DNA of 64,000 nucleotides from Mesostigma viride (GCA_009746045.1 RPFO01000079.1:6800953-6864952); one strand, 5' to 3'; counted from the stretch's first letter, positions 1 to 13,235 are shown. Notes: generated from the letters alone by a model not told the origin. A program made the numbers and translations.

Positions 1-3000
1 ATGCGTCAAAATAATTCGCAAACTGAGACGCTGATTTTTTGTGTCGGCCAGATCTGGAATTGGCAGCGAAAATGCATGTTTATTAATTGTGGGGGAAACT
101 TTTTTGTTGGAAGCTCACAATTCCCAAAAGGTGGAATCCGAATGGGCTTCAAGTCTACTTTCACGAGCGCTAATCAGTTTTTCGAGAAACGAATCACATT
201 TTCCAGGCTGTCGCATTACCTGCCGGCAGGTCAGATTTTGCTGTTTTCAGTGACGTTTACGACCGTCCTTGCTTGATGCGTTTCTTCCTTTTTTTCGGCT
301 CACGGCATGGCGGGGCTTGTTCCAACATGCCTGCGGAGGTGTAAGCTGTGTAGCCATGATTTAAAAGTCACATATTGCTCTCGCGCCACCATCTGTTACT
401 GCTCGACACTGCAAGAAACACTGGTTGCCTGCTCGCAACGCAAGCACAAGCACGACAACGGTGCCCTAATCCACATCCAGGCGTGTATTTCCGAGAAAAA
501 CTTCAGGCTTTTGTCGCGGCATACCTTCGGTGTTCCAAGCCGTTCACCGCTCCCCGAAATAGTCTTATGACTCGCTTTTATAGCATTGTGGGTTCGCGTC
601 CGCCATCTCCGCCGGGTGCTGACACGAGATGTTCGCGCTGAACCTGGACTGCAAGGTCGCCCGCTACCGGCTAGCTGTACGTATTTAGCAAGCTCTGGAT
701 GATATTGTCATGGTTTTGGTGCAGGAAGGTGCTGTGGGGGGGTCTATCTCACCTCTTTACCTAGCTTTCCTCCTCCTAGCTTGACAGCTAAGTTTGCATC
801 AGGAAGTCATGCTTGTTGACAAAGCTCGATGGATATAAACCTTGGGATGTGCTGTGAAGGTGTTAGCATGCTTGCTTGAAGAATTGAATGCGTATTTGTG
901 CAAGCCATGGACATTTTTTATTAAGGGCAGTAGGTAGCAGCCACGTTCTTATTCAATTGTGTCAGGACGTCTATGTTGCCTTTACTGCACTCTGTCCTAG
1001 AGGAGTTTGATGCCACTGTAGATGACTATGACCAGTGGGGTGGTGAGGATGGGCCGGTGTGCTGGGGTGAGCCTGAAGGGCACCTTGGATCACGTGACCC
1101 TTAGGCAATCATGCGAGGCTGTGCAGTTTATGGCTTGTGATGTATGGATGCAGCGGGTGAGGCAGGTTGTCGTTGCCGTGGCCTGTGTTAGTGAACTCTA
1201 TCATCTTTTAACTTACCCAAAGCCCCCCTAGACCTAAACTGCCTCGCCTTCTTTGAGGGGTTGCCTTCTTTGAGGAGTGCCATGTCTTGAAAGGTTTGTT
1301 GGGGCCCTGGCATTTCAGAGTAGGTTGAGGTGGAGAGGGGTGGCACACTGCTAGGTGATGGCAGGGCCATCCATGTGATGCACCTTACGTTGGGATGGGG
1401 ACCATGCATTTGTTCTTGTTGCTAGCATGGGCAGGGTGAGCGGCTGGGAGTAAGGTGTAAGTGCTACTTGCGCCACTGTCCGAAAGGGGAGCTCCATGCG
1501 GTGGGCAAACAGCGTTGCAAGCGTACACTTAACACAAATGTGGTCTGATGCACTCAGCTGACCTGCCATTTCTCTTGATGCACCAAACCACACTAAAGGC
1601 TTGATATAGCCGGTAGGAAATGCATGTGCATGCAGTGTCAAAAGCAGAGAGGGACACTGTTAGCACATGAGTGTGATTGTAAACGATGAGTGTGAGCCTC
1701 CCCGTGCCATCCCATGCATTTTACACCTATTTTTGGCAAGCCCCCATCATGCCGCAGTTATGCACCGCCTATGCAAGGGGGATGAATAGACAGTTCTAGG
1801 TGTGTTGAGGGATGAGATAAGGGTAAACATGAGGAGCCATGCAGGCTAAAACGGAAGGGCGATGTCAACAGTGTGTTTGCCCAGATTTTGATGTCAGGAG
1901 GGGCTGAAAGATCAGTGGCCACGATAAACCTAGGTGGATTACATGAGAGATGACACGACCATGAGAGGGTGGTAGATGAGTTCAACTGAGAAGAGCTAGC
2001 ATTACATGCACAGATTCTTAATGACCTATGGACTGTCCAAGGGTTGGAGTTCAGTGCACGTTCCAAAGACTATGATGAGCATGACGATGATGGCAAGGGG
2101 GCGGGGGGGCGCAATTAGGACAGGCACTGATGCAGAATTATGTTGTACAGCAGCTAGGTGCTGAGCTCAATTGAATAGCAGCCCAAGCCACTGCTGTCCT
2201 TGATTGCGCTTTGTATTTCCATGTAGCAGAGAGGCACCTGGCAGATATATATTTGGATTAGCTGCTATAAGACACGCACAGCAGGGGTGCCCAGCAGAGT
2301 GGGCCAAGTACTGCAAAGGAGATTGTGTGTGCTGCCGAGCGGGGCCCGTTTAGAAAAGAGACTGGTCAGCCGACAGGCACGACTGGTCAGCCAAGCTCCC
2401 CTTCTTGAGGCTTGTAGGCACTATGGTGCTTGTTCCGAATGCCAGCATCTACTGTGATTGATGGTGATTTTATCCCTTGATGATCGCTTTTTTAGTCTGT
2501 GTTGGCTAATGTATCCAGCCCCAGTGGCATGTATATGAATCCCATGACAGCCATGACGATAATTGAGTGAAGAATGCAAAGTTTTCCAAGACAATGGCGC
2601 AGAATATGGAGTATTTTTGCAAAAATCGCTCTATTTCTGCTTGCATCCGTCACTTTTAGTGGGCCGGCAGTGGTCCTAATATGTCCAACTTGTGTTCTAG
2701 TGTAAATTCAAGTATTGTGCTATTAATGTGACGAATTCTGGCATGATTGGGCCGCATATGTGCTGGCAGGGGCTTCATAAGTTTGAAAATAATGCACTAA
2801 AACGGTGTTTTGGCTCATGTATGCCAGAATTATAGCACATAGTTTGGTCCTACATTGCATACTTAAGGGCGGTTTTTGTCTTTGGATATAAATTAATAAG
2901 CATGACCATTTCCAGCTGAATTGGACAACATTTACTACTTGTGTGTGGCTGCTATGCCTCCTTATGCCTGGAAAACATCGTTTTTTGCACTTTTCCACGT

Positions 3001-3150
3001 CACGGTTTGATGCTAAAAATAGGTCAGTTGGCCCCCCAATTTATGTGATGTGAACAGGGTCCTAGGGGGACCTTAAGTCCAGAAAGGCACCCCGATCTGA
3101 CTATATGTGTGGGAGATATGACCCCATGTAACAAAAAAGGCCGTTTTTAG
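1..3150. other. Gene-less stretch, nothing identified
   Basis: I find no coding region or repeat that I can name here. Open frames are short, unrelated to known families and scattered over both strands. A GC-rich patch near 590-680 has an ATG at 629 followed by 16 codons and a GTACGT donor-like site, and a 44-codon open frame starts at 972, but their phases do not join, so no gene is called. The stretch is moderately AT-rich, as the introns elsewhere are. Confidence 0.5.
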
Positions 3151-3157
3151 GTGATGT

Positions 3158-5525
3158 GACGCACCGACAGTGGTCGCCGCCAGGCAGATGCTCCGCCGCA
3201 ACAGAGATCCGATTGCCAAACCGGCTGGGCTGCAAGCAGCTCTGAGGGCCGCCTACGAGCAGGCTGAGAAGGCAGATGCTCAGCAGATGGTCAAGGACCT
3301 GCGCAGCTGCCAGCAGAAGCACGACGGCAAGGGGGCCTGGTTCTGGTACAAGCGCCTCGGGCACCCGGACGGCCTCGGCCGGCCCCACCGCCACGACGTC
3401 CCTGGCGCCCCAGCCAAGCGGCTTCGTACCTGGGCCACGGCCACGGCCGAGGTCGTGGGGACAGCTGCGCCGCCCCCACCCCTGCTCCCAGCCGCCGCCG
3501 CCCGCCCGGCCGCCCTGGCCGGCCCCGCTGGGCCCCTGCCCCGCCTAGGTCAGCGGCGGACTACCTAGTCCCCGGCCCCGCTGGTCGGCCCACTTGGCGA
3601 CCCGTCTGACATGCCTCCTTTCACCTCTCGCGAGGTCACGGAGGCGGTCCAGCGCCTGCGTTATGACGCAGCCACCGGCTCTGACGAGATTCCGGCCGCA
3701 GTTGTAAAACTTGCAGCCGAATTCGAGGACACAGGTGTTATGCTGCTCTTCCGGGACATCTGCAACCGCCTTCTGCTGTCGTCGCAACCACCTCCAGCGG
3801 CCTGGCAACACAGTTTTCGCACGATGCTGTACAAGAACAAGGGGTCGCCTGCCGACCCCGGCAACTACAGAGGGGTGTGCATTCAAAGTGCCCCCCTCAA
3901 GCTTCTTATGCGGCTCATCCTGAACCGCCTGCGCACGGCCCTGGACGGTCACCTCAGCGAGACTCAGCACGGCTTCCGTTCAGGTCGCAACACAGTACAG
4001 GCGCTCTTTGCTACTCGCGCCGCCTGGTGGAGGAACTGCAACGCCTTCAGCCTGGTGAGTCCCCTTTGCACCTTGTGCTGGTGGACTTCATCAAAGCCTT
4101 CGATTCGGTTTTCTGGCCTGCGCTTAATTTGGGACATCCTCGAGTTGTTCTGGATCCCCCGCCCCCTGATTGCTGTCATCCGCAACCTGTATGAAGGGTC
4201 GATCCACCACTTCGGTGCGCACTTCTTACGGGACCATGCACGCCCCCATGCCCTTTACAGAAGGGTGTGTGGCAGGGCTGCGTGCTGTCGCCCTACCTGT
4301 TCATTATTGTTGTCGAATACGTAATGATTCAGGCGCGCAAGCGATTTGCCCGCATCGTGGGCAGGGAACCAGGAGTGCAGGTTGCTAACAAATTCTGGCA
4401 TGGCGGTGCGGACACGGAGATTCGGCTAGCAGACATCATTTACGCAGACGACACCACCCTCTTCGAGGACACTGAGCACGTGCAGACATGGCTTGACTGC
4501 CTGGCTCTCGAGGCCCGTGCAGTGGGGCTTGAGGTCAGCGAGAAGACAGAGGCCCTGGCCGGGCTCACCAACTCACCGCCGCCCCTCTATCTCCTAGACG
4601 GCTCTCGAGTCCTGTATCGGGACCGCGTTAAGCTGCTGGACAGCCTGCTCCCCAGCTGCGAGGTTGATGTGGACCATCGCATCTCCCTCGCCTGGCACGC
4701 TTTACGCCAGTACCGGGCCCTGTGGCAAGATCGAGAAACAGGACCTGTTCAAGGTCCTCGTCCTTCCTGTTCTCACGTATGGCGCCGAGACGTGGACCCT
4801 CACCGCCGACCTGGCCCGCAAGCTGGACGGCGCGGTCACCAGCATGCTGCGTTCCATTTTCAGAGTAGGATATGCTGCTCATGTCCGCAATGAGGACCTG
4901 TACCAGGGCATGCCCTATATCACCAGCACCATTAAGCAACGCCGCCTGTGCACAGCTAGTAGGGCACCTAGCTCGCACCAACCAGGTAGACACCTCACGT
5001 GGCCCCGGGCCCGCAGGACTGCGACCAGCCCAGCCTGGCTGGCACCTCCTGACGTGGGCTGGGCCCAGTGATGTTAGACGCCGCAAGGCCCGCACCTTCA
5101 AAGAACAGCTAGTAGAGGACATGGGGGGCCTAGGCCTCTCCGTGATTTGGAAGAAGATGATGCATGGACAAGGCCAAGTGGGCCCAGGTCATAGAGGACA
5201 ACGAGCCCCCCCGCCCAGTGGGGAAGCGCCCGCGTGTGCAATCCCGCGGGAGGCACGCCAGATAGCTCCCCCTAGGGTAGCGTGCGGCTGCCTAGATAGA
5301 TGTTGTAGTTAGAATTCTGTTAGTAGATAGATGTAGTATGTAGCCGGCCAATGTAGATAGATTAGACCGGTAGGAATGTTTGCACCCATCCATCCATCCA
5401 TCCATCGGGGTTAATGCTCCGTGACTCCCCAACGGGAGCACGAGTCTAATTAATTAATTAATTAACTAATTAATTAATTAATTAATTAATTAATTAATTA
5501 ATTAATTAATTAATTAATTAATACA
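3158..5525 (+). mobile_element. Decayed 5'-truncated LINE (non-LTR retrotransposon)
   Basis: The conceptual product is a LINE reverse transcriptase spread over several frames by indels. In order there is a basic linker (RRNRDPIAKP, then a Trp-rich GAWFWYKRLG, 3170-3400), RT motifs PGNYRGVCIQ (about 3860), QHGFRSGRNT (3966), LVDFIKAFDSVFW (about 4080), WQGCVLSPYLF (4270) and the catalytic YADDTT (4441). The post-RT block LTYGAETWTL lies near 4770. No endonuclease domain is present upstream, so the copy is 5'-truncated. At least four frameshifts make it a pseudogene. It ends in a 3' hairpin and a (TTAA)n tail. The minus-strand copies at 12060-13690 are its relatives, sharing for example TWLDCLxLEARAVGLE. 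The exact 5' end is uncertain. Confidence 0.85.
5421..5522 (+). repeat. LINE 3' hairpin and (TTAA)n tail
   Basis: A hairpin at 5421-5441 pairs GTG-A-CTCCC with GGGAG-CAC, with one bulged A. It is followed by about 75 bp of TTAA repeats with one imperfect unit. Hairpins with the same apex precede AT-rich tails at 12089, 13359, 28039 and 33628, so this is probably the 3' recognition structure of the LINE transcript. Confidence 0.75.
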
Positions 5526-6193
5526 ACTGGCATCTGGAGATCGCAGACGGCACAGTCATTAGGTTATGAGGACTGAGCGTCACGCGTAATTATTATTATC
5601 TTGCTGCCGCGCAGACTAATTTGATTGATGAAGTGAGACAACTATGCCTGGACGCATGGCAATCCAACGCCGTGGAAGGACGAGGGTAGTTGTCTGAGAG
5701 GAAAGACGTGAAGGCCGCGGGAGCCGCGTGGCTATCTCTAGGTAGACCAGCATGGAGGGAGACCGGCAGAGGGTAACAAGAAACTGAAGAAAGGTTGATA
5801 GGGAAAACACACACATACACACACACACATGACGTACACACACAGCCGTGTTCAGCCCGTCTCACGTTGCGAGACTGAACAAGTCTCGCGTGCAGACACG
5901 TGTGTAGTACTCCTACACACACAGATCTCGAATGATTTATCTAGTACCAAATCCGAAAGGCTTGCATCACTCGATCCCGGAAAGTCCTGAGAACTTTTGC
6001 GGATGACTGTAGGTGTAAGTTGGCGATGCCCTAGGATCCGGAGACGTCCGTCCTATAGTCAGCGAAAGTTGGTGCGAGAGGTCCCAATTTCGATTCCGGT
6101 CGGATTCATTTGCAGATCGCGTTTTCCGCGTTTTCCGCGGACCGGCACTGAGTTACGCAAATGGTTTTCACCTTTGCGGCGTGCCAAATCAGA

Positions 6194-6194
<1 letters not shown>
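5526..6194. other. Gene-less stretch with short CA-rich patches
   Basis: No gene is seen. The stretch holds short CA-rich patches (5806-5850 and 5910-5925) and otherwise unremarkable sequence. Confidence 0.5.
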
Positions 6195-6268
<74 letters not shown>

Positions 6269-6290
6269 ACCACCACCACCACCACTACCA
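6195..6290 (+). repeat. (CA)n then (CAC)n microsatellite
   Basis: An almost perfect CA dinucleotide run of about 72 bp passes directly into CAC trinucleotides. Open frames across it on both strands are artefacts of the repeat. Confidence 0.95.
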
Positions 6291-6359
6291 ACACAATTAA
6301 CAACAAAAACTAAGAATTGGAAAAGAGGGAACGCATACACACATACACGAAGGGGCTAA

Positions 6360-6965
6360 AAGAATAAGTAAGGAGCATACATTACAAAGGGAAAAAGAAA
6401 AAAGAAAAAGAAATAAATAAAAAAGAAAAGAAAATGTAAATGGTAATAACACGAACAATAATAAATACAGACAGAGTAAAGAGAAAAAATATTAACAATA
6501 ACAAAAATGGAATAAAGGAAAGGTCATTGCTGGGATGTGGTGAGGCACAGGCGATGTTGGAGTATGGGTCAGGAGCTCGATTTTTCAGCGCCCATGGTGC
6601 CCGGCCGGGGGTCTCCTGCATGTCCAACAGGGTCTAAAGTCTCGTGCCCAGCTCACTCCAATGAAAAAGTGCATGTAAGGTGAAAAAGGGGTAGGCATTG
6701 AAAAAATAGACAGGATGAACAAACATAACAGTGAGAGTAATAGAGAGAAGTTAATGCACAAAGAGAAGTGGTAAAGGAGAGAAAAAAAGGAAAGCAAGAA
6801 AGAAGTAAAAAAATTAAAAATAAAGAATTAAGTAATAAAATAATGATGACAATGAAATGAGAAGAAGAACAAAGTATGACATGTGAAAATAAAAAAATTG
6901 TTGAATAGGCATACATAAGAAAGACAAGAAGAACAAGTAAGGTAAAAAAGAAAAAAAAAATGAAA
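6360..6965 (+). repeat. A-rich, strand-asymmetric low-complexity tract
   Basis: About 600 bp in which the plus strand is dominated by A with G (AAAAGAAA, AATAATAA and similar), so the minus strand is T-rich. One normal-complexity island lies near 6530-6660. No coding signal is seen. Confidence 0.7.
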
Positions 6966-8924
6966 AGAAATGATGCGCACACGCGTCGCTCATAGCCTGA
7001 GCGCGCCAAAGCCTGAAATGTATTGTGACAAGCAGGCAGGATTACTAGCACATACGCTTTGCTGTATTGCTGGGAAATGCGCACATAGTTTGGCGCGCAC
7101 TTAGCCAGGTTTGACAGCTAGTGCTATTGCGCGGGATTCGCTTGCGTCAGCGGCACTTTTGTCGAAATATAGCTAAAGGGAACGAGCCTTGACCATGGAG
7201 GTCGTTGTTCGCTCGTTTCTCTCCCTCACAACTAGTTTGTTGTCTTCATGGGGTTAGACTTCTCGAACAGCCCGGAGCAGCCCCCGTGAGTGGTTGCATG
7301 TCATTGCCATGACGATGGTTGATAGGATAGACAGTGGTTTGATCCGTTTGGGATGTTGTTGGCATTGTGGACGAGAAACGTTCTGCTGACCCGGGAACAG
7401 TCCCGGGAATGGGCCCGTTCGTCGTTGGCCAGCGTGCCAGTGACTGGGACATGAGTGCAGAGCTAATCACGCAGTTGATATAGATTATGACGTAAGTAAA
7501 CACTGGTGTGCCACAGCGGCGTCATGGTCGGTCTGTGGTGCCTATCGATGGGTGTCAAGGATAGTTACTCTTACAAGCCGGCAGCACAACGCATTCATTG
7601 TAATTTGTCAAATGTTCTGGAATGAATTGTTTGGGCATTGCTTTCATCATAAAGCATGATTGCAATCTTTATAAGCGGCTGGCTGCGCTGCCGGTCATGA
7701 AGGTGGTGGTGCCGTCAAGGACCACACCTATCATTTGCACCTTTTTTATACAGTGGATCACACACATGAGAGCTCTATTGCTGTGGAAATGTCTTCCAAG
7801 TGATAGTCTAGGACATAATGGCAAGCAAACGCGACATGTAGGCCTGCACTGCAAGATATATGTACACATCTAGAGTGTAGAACTTTGACAATGATAACAC
7901 GCAACTGACATGCAAATCACACCGGTCCCATCTCCTGATCTCATCCAGCCACCTGACCGAGTGGATAACGCGAATGGCAGACGTGTGCAGTACTTTCTTT
8001 ATTTTGTACAAAGCTAGCAAGTTGCAAGCGAAGTGTACACACTTACTACACATAGGGCCGGAATAATAATTCATGCACTGTATGAAGCGAGCCATCCAAC
8101 AACACTATCGCCCGGGTTCTTGGGCACAAACGGCAACTGAAGGTCCGCTATACTTATCTGGGCTTTGCAGACCACTCAATGTTCCGAACTAGGGCGCCCC
8201 ATTTCATGCGATAGATGAGATTAGTTACGCGCTGGAAACATGTGTGACACGAACTAGGAAGTGGGCAATGCATTCGTTTGGAACTGGCAGATTCGCTTGG
8301 TAAGGCGCAGTCAACAATAGGTCACTTCTATTGCTTGAAGTCTGCATTACGAAAGGACCTGTTGGCGATGACTGCCCACGCTCTTTTGGGGTATTTACTC
8401 TTACCGCTACGTTGAAAACGACGTTGCGAGATAACTCGGCTATCTTTTACGGTCAAGAGCCTGCCTTGGTGTTTGATAGCACGCTGGCATGGAAAGGAAC
8501 CCCAGCAACGGAACAGGACATCCAACTCTCGAGTCTCGATTAGGTCGTCGATCATGACTAGTGTGCAATTTTTACCCGACTTCCGGTGGTGAGCAGTGGT
8601 GAGTGACTTATTACGAAGTGCAGTGTCTTACGTGCCCTTGTCTCGGCACGTGGCGCACTGGCGCTAGAGACGTTGCCCAATGCCCTGTGTCATCACTAGT
8701 AGTCATCAGTCATGTGTAAGATGTTGCACTTCGCACAATGCACAGGCATACAGTGTGCGTGAGGCGGTTGACAACTGACGTAGTCCGCATAAGAACGGGC
8801 TGGATAAACCTAGCTGGTCGGAGATCCGCGTGGCGCATCGCGGACAGCGGACTGAAAATTCCAAGCCCTGCTCGTGCCACGTTAACAGTTAACAGCAGGA
8901 GGCCGTGCTCGACACAGACCAGGC
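6966..8924. other. Gene-less stretch upstream of MsrB
   Basis: No convincing coding region or named repeat. The last few hundred bases presumably hold the MsrB promoter and 5' UTR, but I see no diagnostic promoter element. Confidence 0.45.
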
Positions 8925-11760
8925 ATGGCTTCCATTTTCGCATCCAAGGTCGCAAGGCCCGCGTTGCTGAACGTGGGAGCGTCCTCCGTGCGGGGAGCCA
9001 CGTTGTCGGGCCTTCGCCCCCGACCTGTTAGCTGTCCGTTGTCTCATCAACAATTTTCTCTGACGGCCAACCGGAGACTCATTTGCAAGATGTCTGCGAA
9101 GGTATGAGACTTTGCCGCGTGGTATCTCTTGCAATGGCTCTGAACTCTTTCACAGGAATTTGAAAATGTGATCAAAACAACTGGACCCGCGCGGCATTGG
9201 ACGCGTCTTTGTTACTCCCGGCTCCATCCTTTGGTGCAAAGAAAATCATCGTGGTTTGCTTTTGGATTGATATTTATTTGGTATCTGTTTGTTTTGAGTT
9301 TGCCGTTCCAGCCATGGCGGCCTTCTTGGACTAATTTTCTGGTTAGGTATAGCGTTCTGACTTTCTGGCGACAGCTCTTGCGGATAATATTTGTTTCCTT
9401 GCGCTCTTTACGTGACTCTGCAAAGTATTGCAAACCAGGAAATGACAAAATGCAGGCAACCCGTGCTTGAGAAAAGCGTTCGGGGTTATGATAAGACAGT
9501 TGCATAGTCCGTTTCCGAGGCATTACTGAAATACTCTGACGCCATAGCTCTTGTTATGTAATTAAAAGCCATTATGGAAGCGGTTACTGAAAAGAGGTGT
9601 TTTTCTGTGGCCCCAGCCTAATTACACAGGAAGCATTTGGGGAAATGGCGGACTATGAAATTAATGGTTGCGGAAGGGAATTTCGAACCACTTTGTTTGC
9701 TACAGGGTGCCAAGTGGCCAAACACAAGAGAAGGTATCACGGCTCGTGCTTTTGTTAATCTAGGAAACACACCTGGCACGTAGGACGATGAAGCCTGTGT
9801 CAAACACAGAATCCCAAGCTTTCCCTAAATTTTTTGGTGGTTGGCGACAAGAAAGAGATCTTGTTTTGTTATATATGTGCCTGTTTTGACATCAAAGCTC
9901 TTGAAATCTTAACAATTTTTATGGTTTGAGAGATGTATTTGCAAGAATGGATTTGCAAGGGTGTCTACATTTTCCTACTACCTTTCTATTTCTGGACTCA
10001 CGGTGCTGGCATAGGCACGTTAGAGTGTATGTCAGAGCTTATCTAGACTTCTTTGGTGTTCATTTGTGCACATGGGGGAATAGGTTTTAAGGACAGGGCA
10101 ATCTGTCTGGTTTGTAATGGTTGCTTGAATGGTCCAAACCCTTTGAAAATATATAAGGGGTTACGTGGCCTGCCTGTTCCCACAATCCCTGATCACGCCC
10201 CTTTTCATTCAACCCCCCCCCCCCTCCCCCCTCCCCTTCCTTTGCTTCATTCCCATCCCCCGTCTTCTATCCAACCTTCTCCTTCCCCCTCCCCCCCCCG
10301 TCCTCCCTGTATGGTATCTTTTTCCTGCACGCATTGGGCCCCTCTCGCTCGGCTCCCCCAATCACGGATGCAGTCCCTCTTGGCTTCTCCCATTCCTGCC
10401 CGGTCTCCTTTTTTGCGTCATGTCCTTCTTTGAGGACATGCGCGTGTTCCTTCTCCTCTACCCCACCTTGTTTTCAAGCCCTGCATACTCATTCCTGATC
10501 AAACTAGTTCACACCACACTTTTGTCAGCCCACGCCTAGAGCTACGCTACCCTCGGCTAACCTGTGTCACTTATCGCCACCGAAGTGCCATTTAAACACC
10601 ACGTCCATGCCTTTGTAACCCCAGTGTAACACTGCTTTAGCGAAGCATAAGTGCCATTTTCTCAACTTTGTGCCGCATTTAAAACATTAATTTGACTGCC
10701 TTTTGCAGAAGTCGGAAGAGGAATGGCGCGCTATCCTTAGCCCCGCGCAGTTCAGCATCCTGCGCCAAAAGGGCACCGAGTACCCTGGCACGGGCAAGTA
10801 CAACAAGTTTTACGCAGACGGGGTATACCTGTGTGCGGGCTGCAATGCGCCACTCTACAAGTCCTCCACCAAGTTTGATTCAGGGTAAGCTGGAAGCTCG
10901 GACTTCATGTTTTTAGCAGTACAATGCTAATCTTCATCCCCGGTCGTTGCTATTGCCATTCTCAGTGTGCCCCGGTCGGTTGGCGGAAGAGCATAGAGTT
11001 GCTTGCTGTAAGTAAGTGACCATGCAAGCAAGCAAGTACGTAAGTAAGCAAGTACGTAAGTAAGCAAGTAAGTAGTAAGTAAGCAAGCAAGCAGGTAAGT
11101 AAATAAGTAAGTACTTGCGTGTCATGCACATAGCCTTGCCACAGAGTACGATGCTAATTTCATTAGAAAGGAATTTACACAACATTTATTAACAGACAAA
11201 GATCGCCTGCATCATGCCCCGACTCTATAGGATACTAGATGGGGATATTATCTTCATCCGAGCTTGCTTGCTGTCTTCCTGTGTAATTTGTTCTCGCTGA
11301 ACATTGGTCTCGCACCAAGTCATCTACTGTCAGTAAATCACATGGAAGTCCAGGGAAAATAACATCCCATCCGTCGGATCGGGTGATGCGACATTTTCTG
11401 CCCTTTCTGCCAACCCACTCCTGGCACATAAGGCATCATTCATCACCCCACATAGCCTTTGTTTGTTGCATTGTGACCGGCTATGTCTGCCCTGGATCTA
11501 ACACCTGTAATTTGTGTTTTGCCACACGGAACTGCCGGTCATGCGTGGGCGTGCCCAGGTGTGGCTGGCCGGCCTTTTTCGATGGTATCCCTGGCGCCAT
11601 TCGGCGGGAGGCGGACGCGGACGGCCGGCGTATTGAGATCCTGTGCAACAACTGCGACGGCCATTTGGGGCACGTGTTCAAGGGGGAGGGTTTCCCGACG
11701 CCGACCGACGAGCGTCACTGTGTCAACAGCATCTGCCTGAAGTTCACGCCCGCGGAATAG
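8925..11760 (+). CDS. MSRB: Peptide-methionine (R)-S-oxide reductase (MsrB), 3 exons
   Basis: MsrB reduces the R epimer of methionine sulfoxide in proteins back to methionine, usually with thioredoxin as reductant. Exons are 8925-9101, 10709-10884 and 11559-11760 (phases 0, 2); joined they give 184 residues. Residues 1-59 are Arg/Ser/Ala-rich with almost no acidic residues, a probable plastid or mitochondrial transit peptide. The catalytic domain starts at KSEEEW in exon 2. Zinc-binding CxxC pairs are CAGC (exon 2) and CNNC (exon 3). The core has FDSG|CGWPAFF across the second junction, [12 protein letters not shown] and RHCVNS with the catalytic Cys. The Cys of CGWP may be the resolving Cys of a 2-Cys enzyme. 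Length and order match plant MsrB. Intron 2 carries a LINE 3' end and intron 1 a pyrimidine tract. I chose the first ATG of the open exon; localisation is inferred. Confidence 0.93.
10205..10312 (+). repeat. C/T-rich (polypyrimidine) tract in MsrB intron 1
   Basis: About 110 bp almost free of A and G on the plus strand, with several runs of 8 or more C. It lies in the middle of intron 1, far from the acceptor at 10708, so it is not the normal acceptor pyrimidine tract. Confidence 0.8.
11010..11262 (-). mobile_element. LINE family B 3' end in MsrB intron 2
   Basis: Read on the minus strand this is the last part of a LINE coding frame ending SSDEDNIPI-stop (stop near 11237), about 120 bp of 3' UTR, then a tail of degenerate CTTA repeats (GTAAGTAAGCAAGTAC on the plus strand, 11010-11115). 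Similar 3' ends lie at 25860-26200 (minus), 26335-26590 (plus) and 33240-33312 (plus). Confidence 0.75.
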
Positions 11761-11970
11761 ATTACGGGGACACATGGATGGCATGCGTTTGAGTAAAGCA
11801 CTCCGCGTCGATCCTTTCCGGCCGAGCTGGCAGTTCATAGTCTCGGGCCTGTCAGGTGCCCAGGCCGAGTTCTTTGATTGAAGTTCAGCGGTTGCATCTT
11901 GTTGGGGGGCTGATATGGCCAAAGCCAAGTTCTTTTGCGATTCGCACAGCCATCTATGTTCTAAATTTTA

Positions 11971-11976
11971 TGTAAC
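11971..11976 (+). promoter_or_regulatory. Candidate TGTAAC polyadenylation signal of MsrB
   Basis: TGTAA is the usual polyadenylation signal in volvocine and related green algae. TGTAAC occurs 211 bp after the MsrB stop codon, a plausible 3' UTR length. The assignment is inferred from position and motif only. Confidence 0.45.
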
Positions 11977-12059
11977 ACAGAAGACTATGTACACATGAGA
12001 CAATTACGGTTTTCACTGCCAAACAGGAGCCCATGCAGATTGTACCGTAGCAAAATAGA

Positions 12060-13235
12060 ACTTAAAATTAAATTAAATTAAATTATAACATGCCTCCGTG
12101 GGGAGGTCATGTAGCACATATTCCATGATGGATGGGGTGGAGGAAGCCGCGTGATCGAACTATACTAACGCTAGGCTATCTAGAAAATCCGAACTACACT
12201 ACTCATCAAAACGCCTCCTCCGCTTGGGGGGAGGTGGCTTGCCCACAGGGTCGGGCGTGTGCGCCTTGACAATCTTCTTCCACCGCGTCTTGTCCTGCAT
12301 GACAGTCCAAAGACGGGAGAGAGAGTGTATGCGGTGCTCAAACTGGGCTGGGACCACTAGGTCGTCCAGCAACATCTGAACGTAGTTGGTGACAGGTTTC
12401 CCTACCCTTTTGGGAATGTCCGCGGGGCCAGGCCAGGTCAGAATATGCCGCCCTGGCTGGCCAAGCCGCTGGGGGCCGGCCAGACCAAGGGTGGTGTCGA
12501 CCTGGCTAGTGCGGGCAAGGTGTCCTACAAATGCTATCCTACGCTGCCTAATCTCGTCCGAAACACGAGGCATGCCATGGTACAAAGACTCTGATGACGG
12601 ACGCTCGGAAAAACCTACGTTAAGGACCTGCCGGAGCATCCTGTAAACTGTGCCGTCGAGCCGAGCTGCCAGTTTGGGTGGGAGGGTCCACGCCTCGGCG
12701 CCATACGTGAGCACCGTGAGGACGAGGACCTTGAAGAGCATGCGTTTGCGGTGCCCGTCCAGGCCCTTCGAGCGCCAGTAAGGTGTGAGCGAACGGAGCT
12801 TGGCCCAGGCGAGGGCGATGCGGGTGTCCACATCGTCGTCGGTGTCAGGAAGCCAGCGCTCCCCAGCAGCTTGAAGCGGTCGCGGAACGGGACCTCCGTC
12901 CCGTCGAGCAGGCGCGGCAGCGGTGGTTTACTGGAGGCCCCTATCACCATCGCCTCAGTCTTGACACTAATCTCCAACCCCACCGCCCGCGCCTCCAGGC
13001 CCAGGCAGTCCAGCCAGGTCTGAATGTGCTCGGGGCGCTCGATGAGGGTGGTATCATCCGCATAAATCAGGTCGGCAAGGCGGTACCCCGGTCTAACCCC
13101 GCCGTGCTCTTTCACGTTAAGGATGTCCAAGCCTGGCTCGAACCCCTTAAGAGCAGTAAAGCGCGCACGTGCCCGGCGCATGACGTGATCCACGACAATA
13201 ATGAACAGGTATGGGGACAGGACACAACCTGAAAA
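12060..13235 (-). mobile_element. 5'-truncated LINE, minus strand, copy 1
   Basis: The minus strand encodes the C-terminal half of a LINE RT. It starts abruptly at GCVLSPYLFIIVVDHV (about 13229), carries YADDTT (about 13050), and after a frameshift near 12840 continues as a 210-residue frame (12831-12199) with LTYGAEAWTL, RTSQVDTTLGLAGPQR and a basic Pro/Arg/Lys end. A 3' UTR of about 100 bp, a hairpin (12089-12111) and a short (TTTAA)n tail (12063-12086) follow. It belongs to the same LINE group as 3158-5525, but the tail unit is five bases instead of four. The endonuclease and upper RT are missing. Confidence 0.85.

Noticed and set aside
629-1106. Possible small gene: ATG at 629 with 16 codons and a GTACGT donor, and a 44-codon frame from 972.
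   Set aside because: The phases of the putative exons do not match, no third exon is visible and the peptide resembles no family.
9168-9523. Overlapping ORFs of about 100 codons on both strands in MsrB intron 1.
   Set aside because: No family resemblance, ordinary intronic composition, and the flanking MsrB exons join across it.
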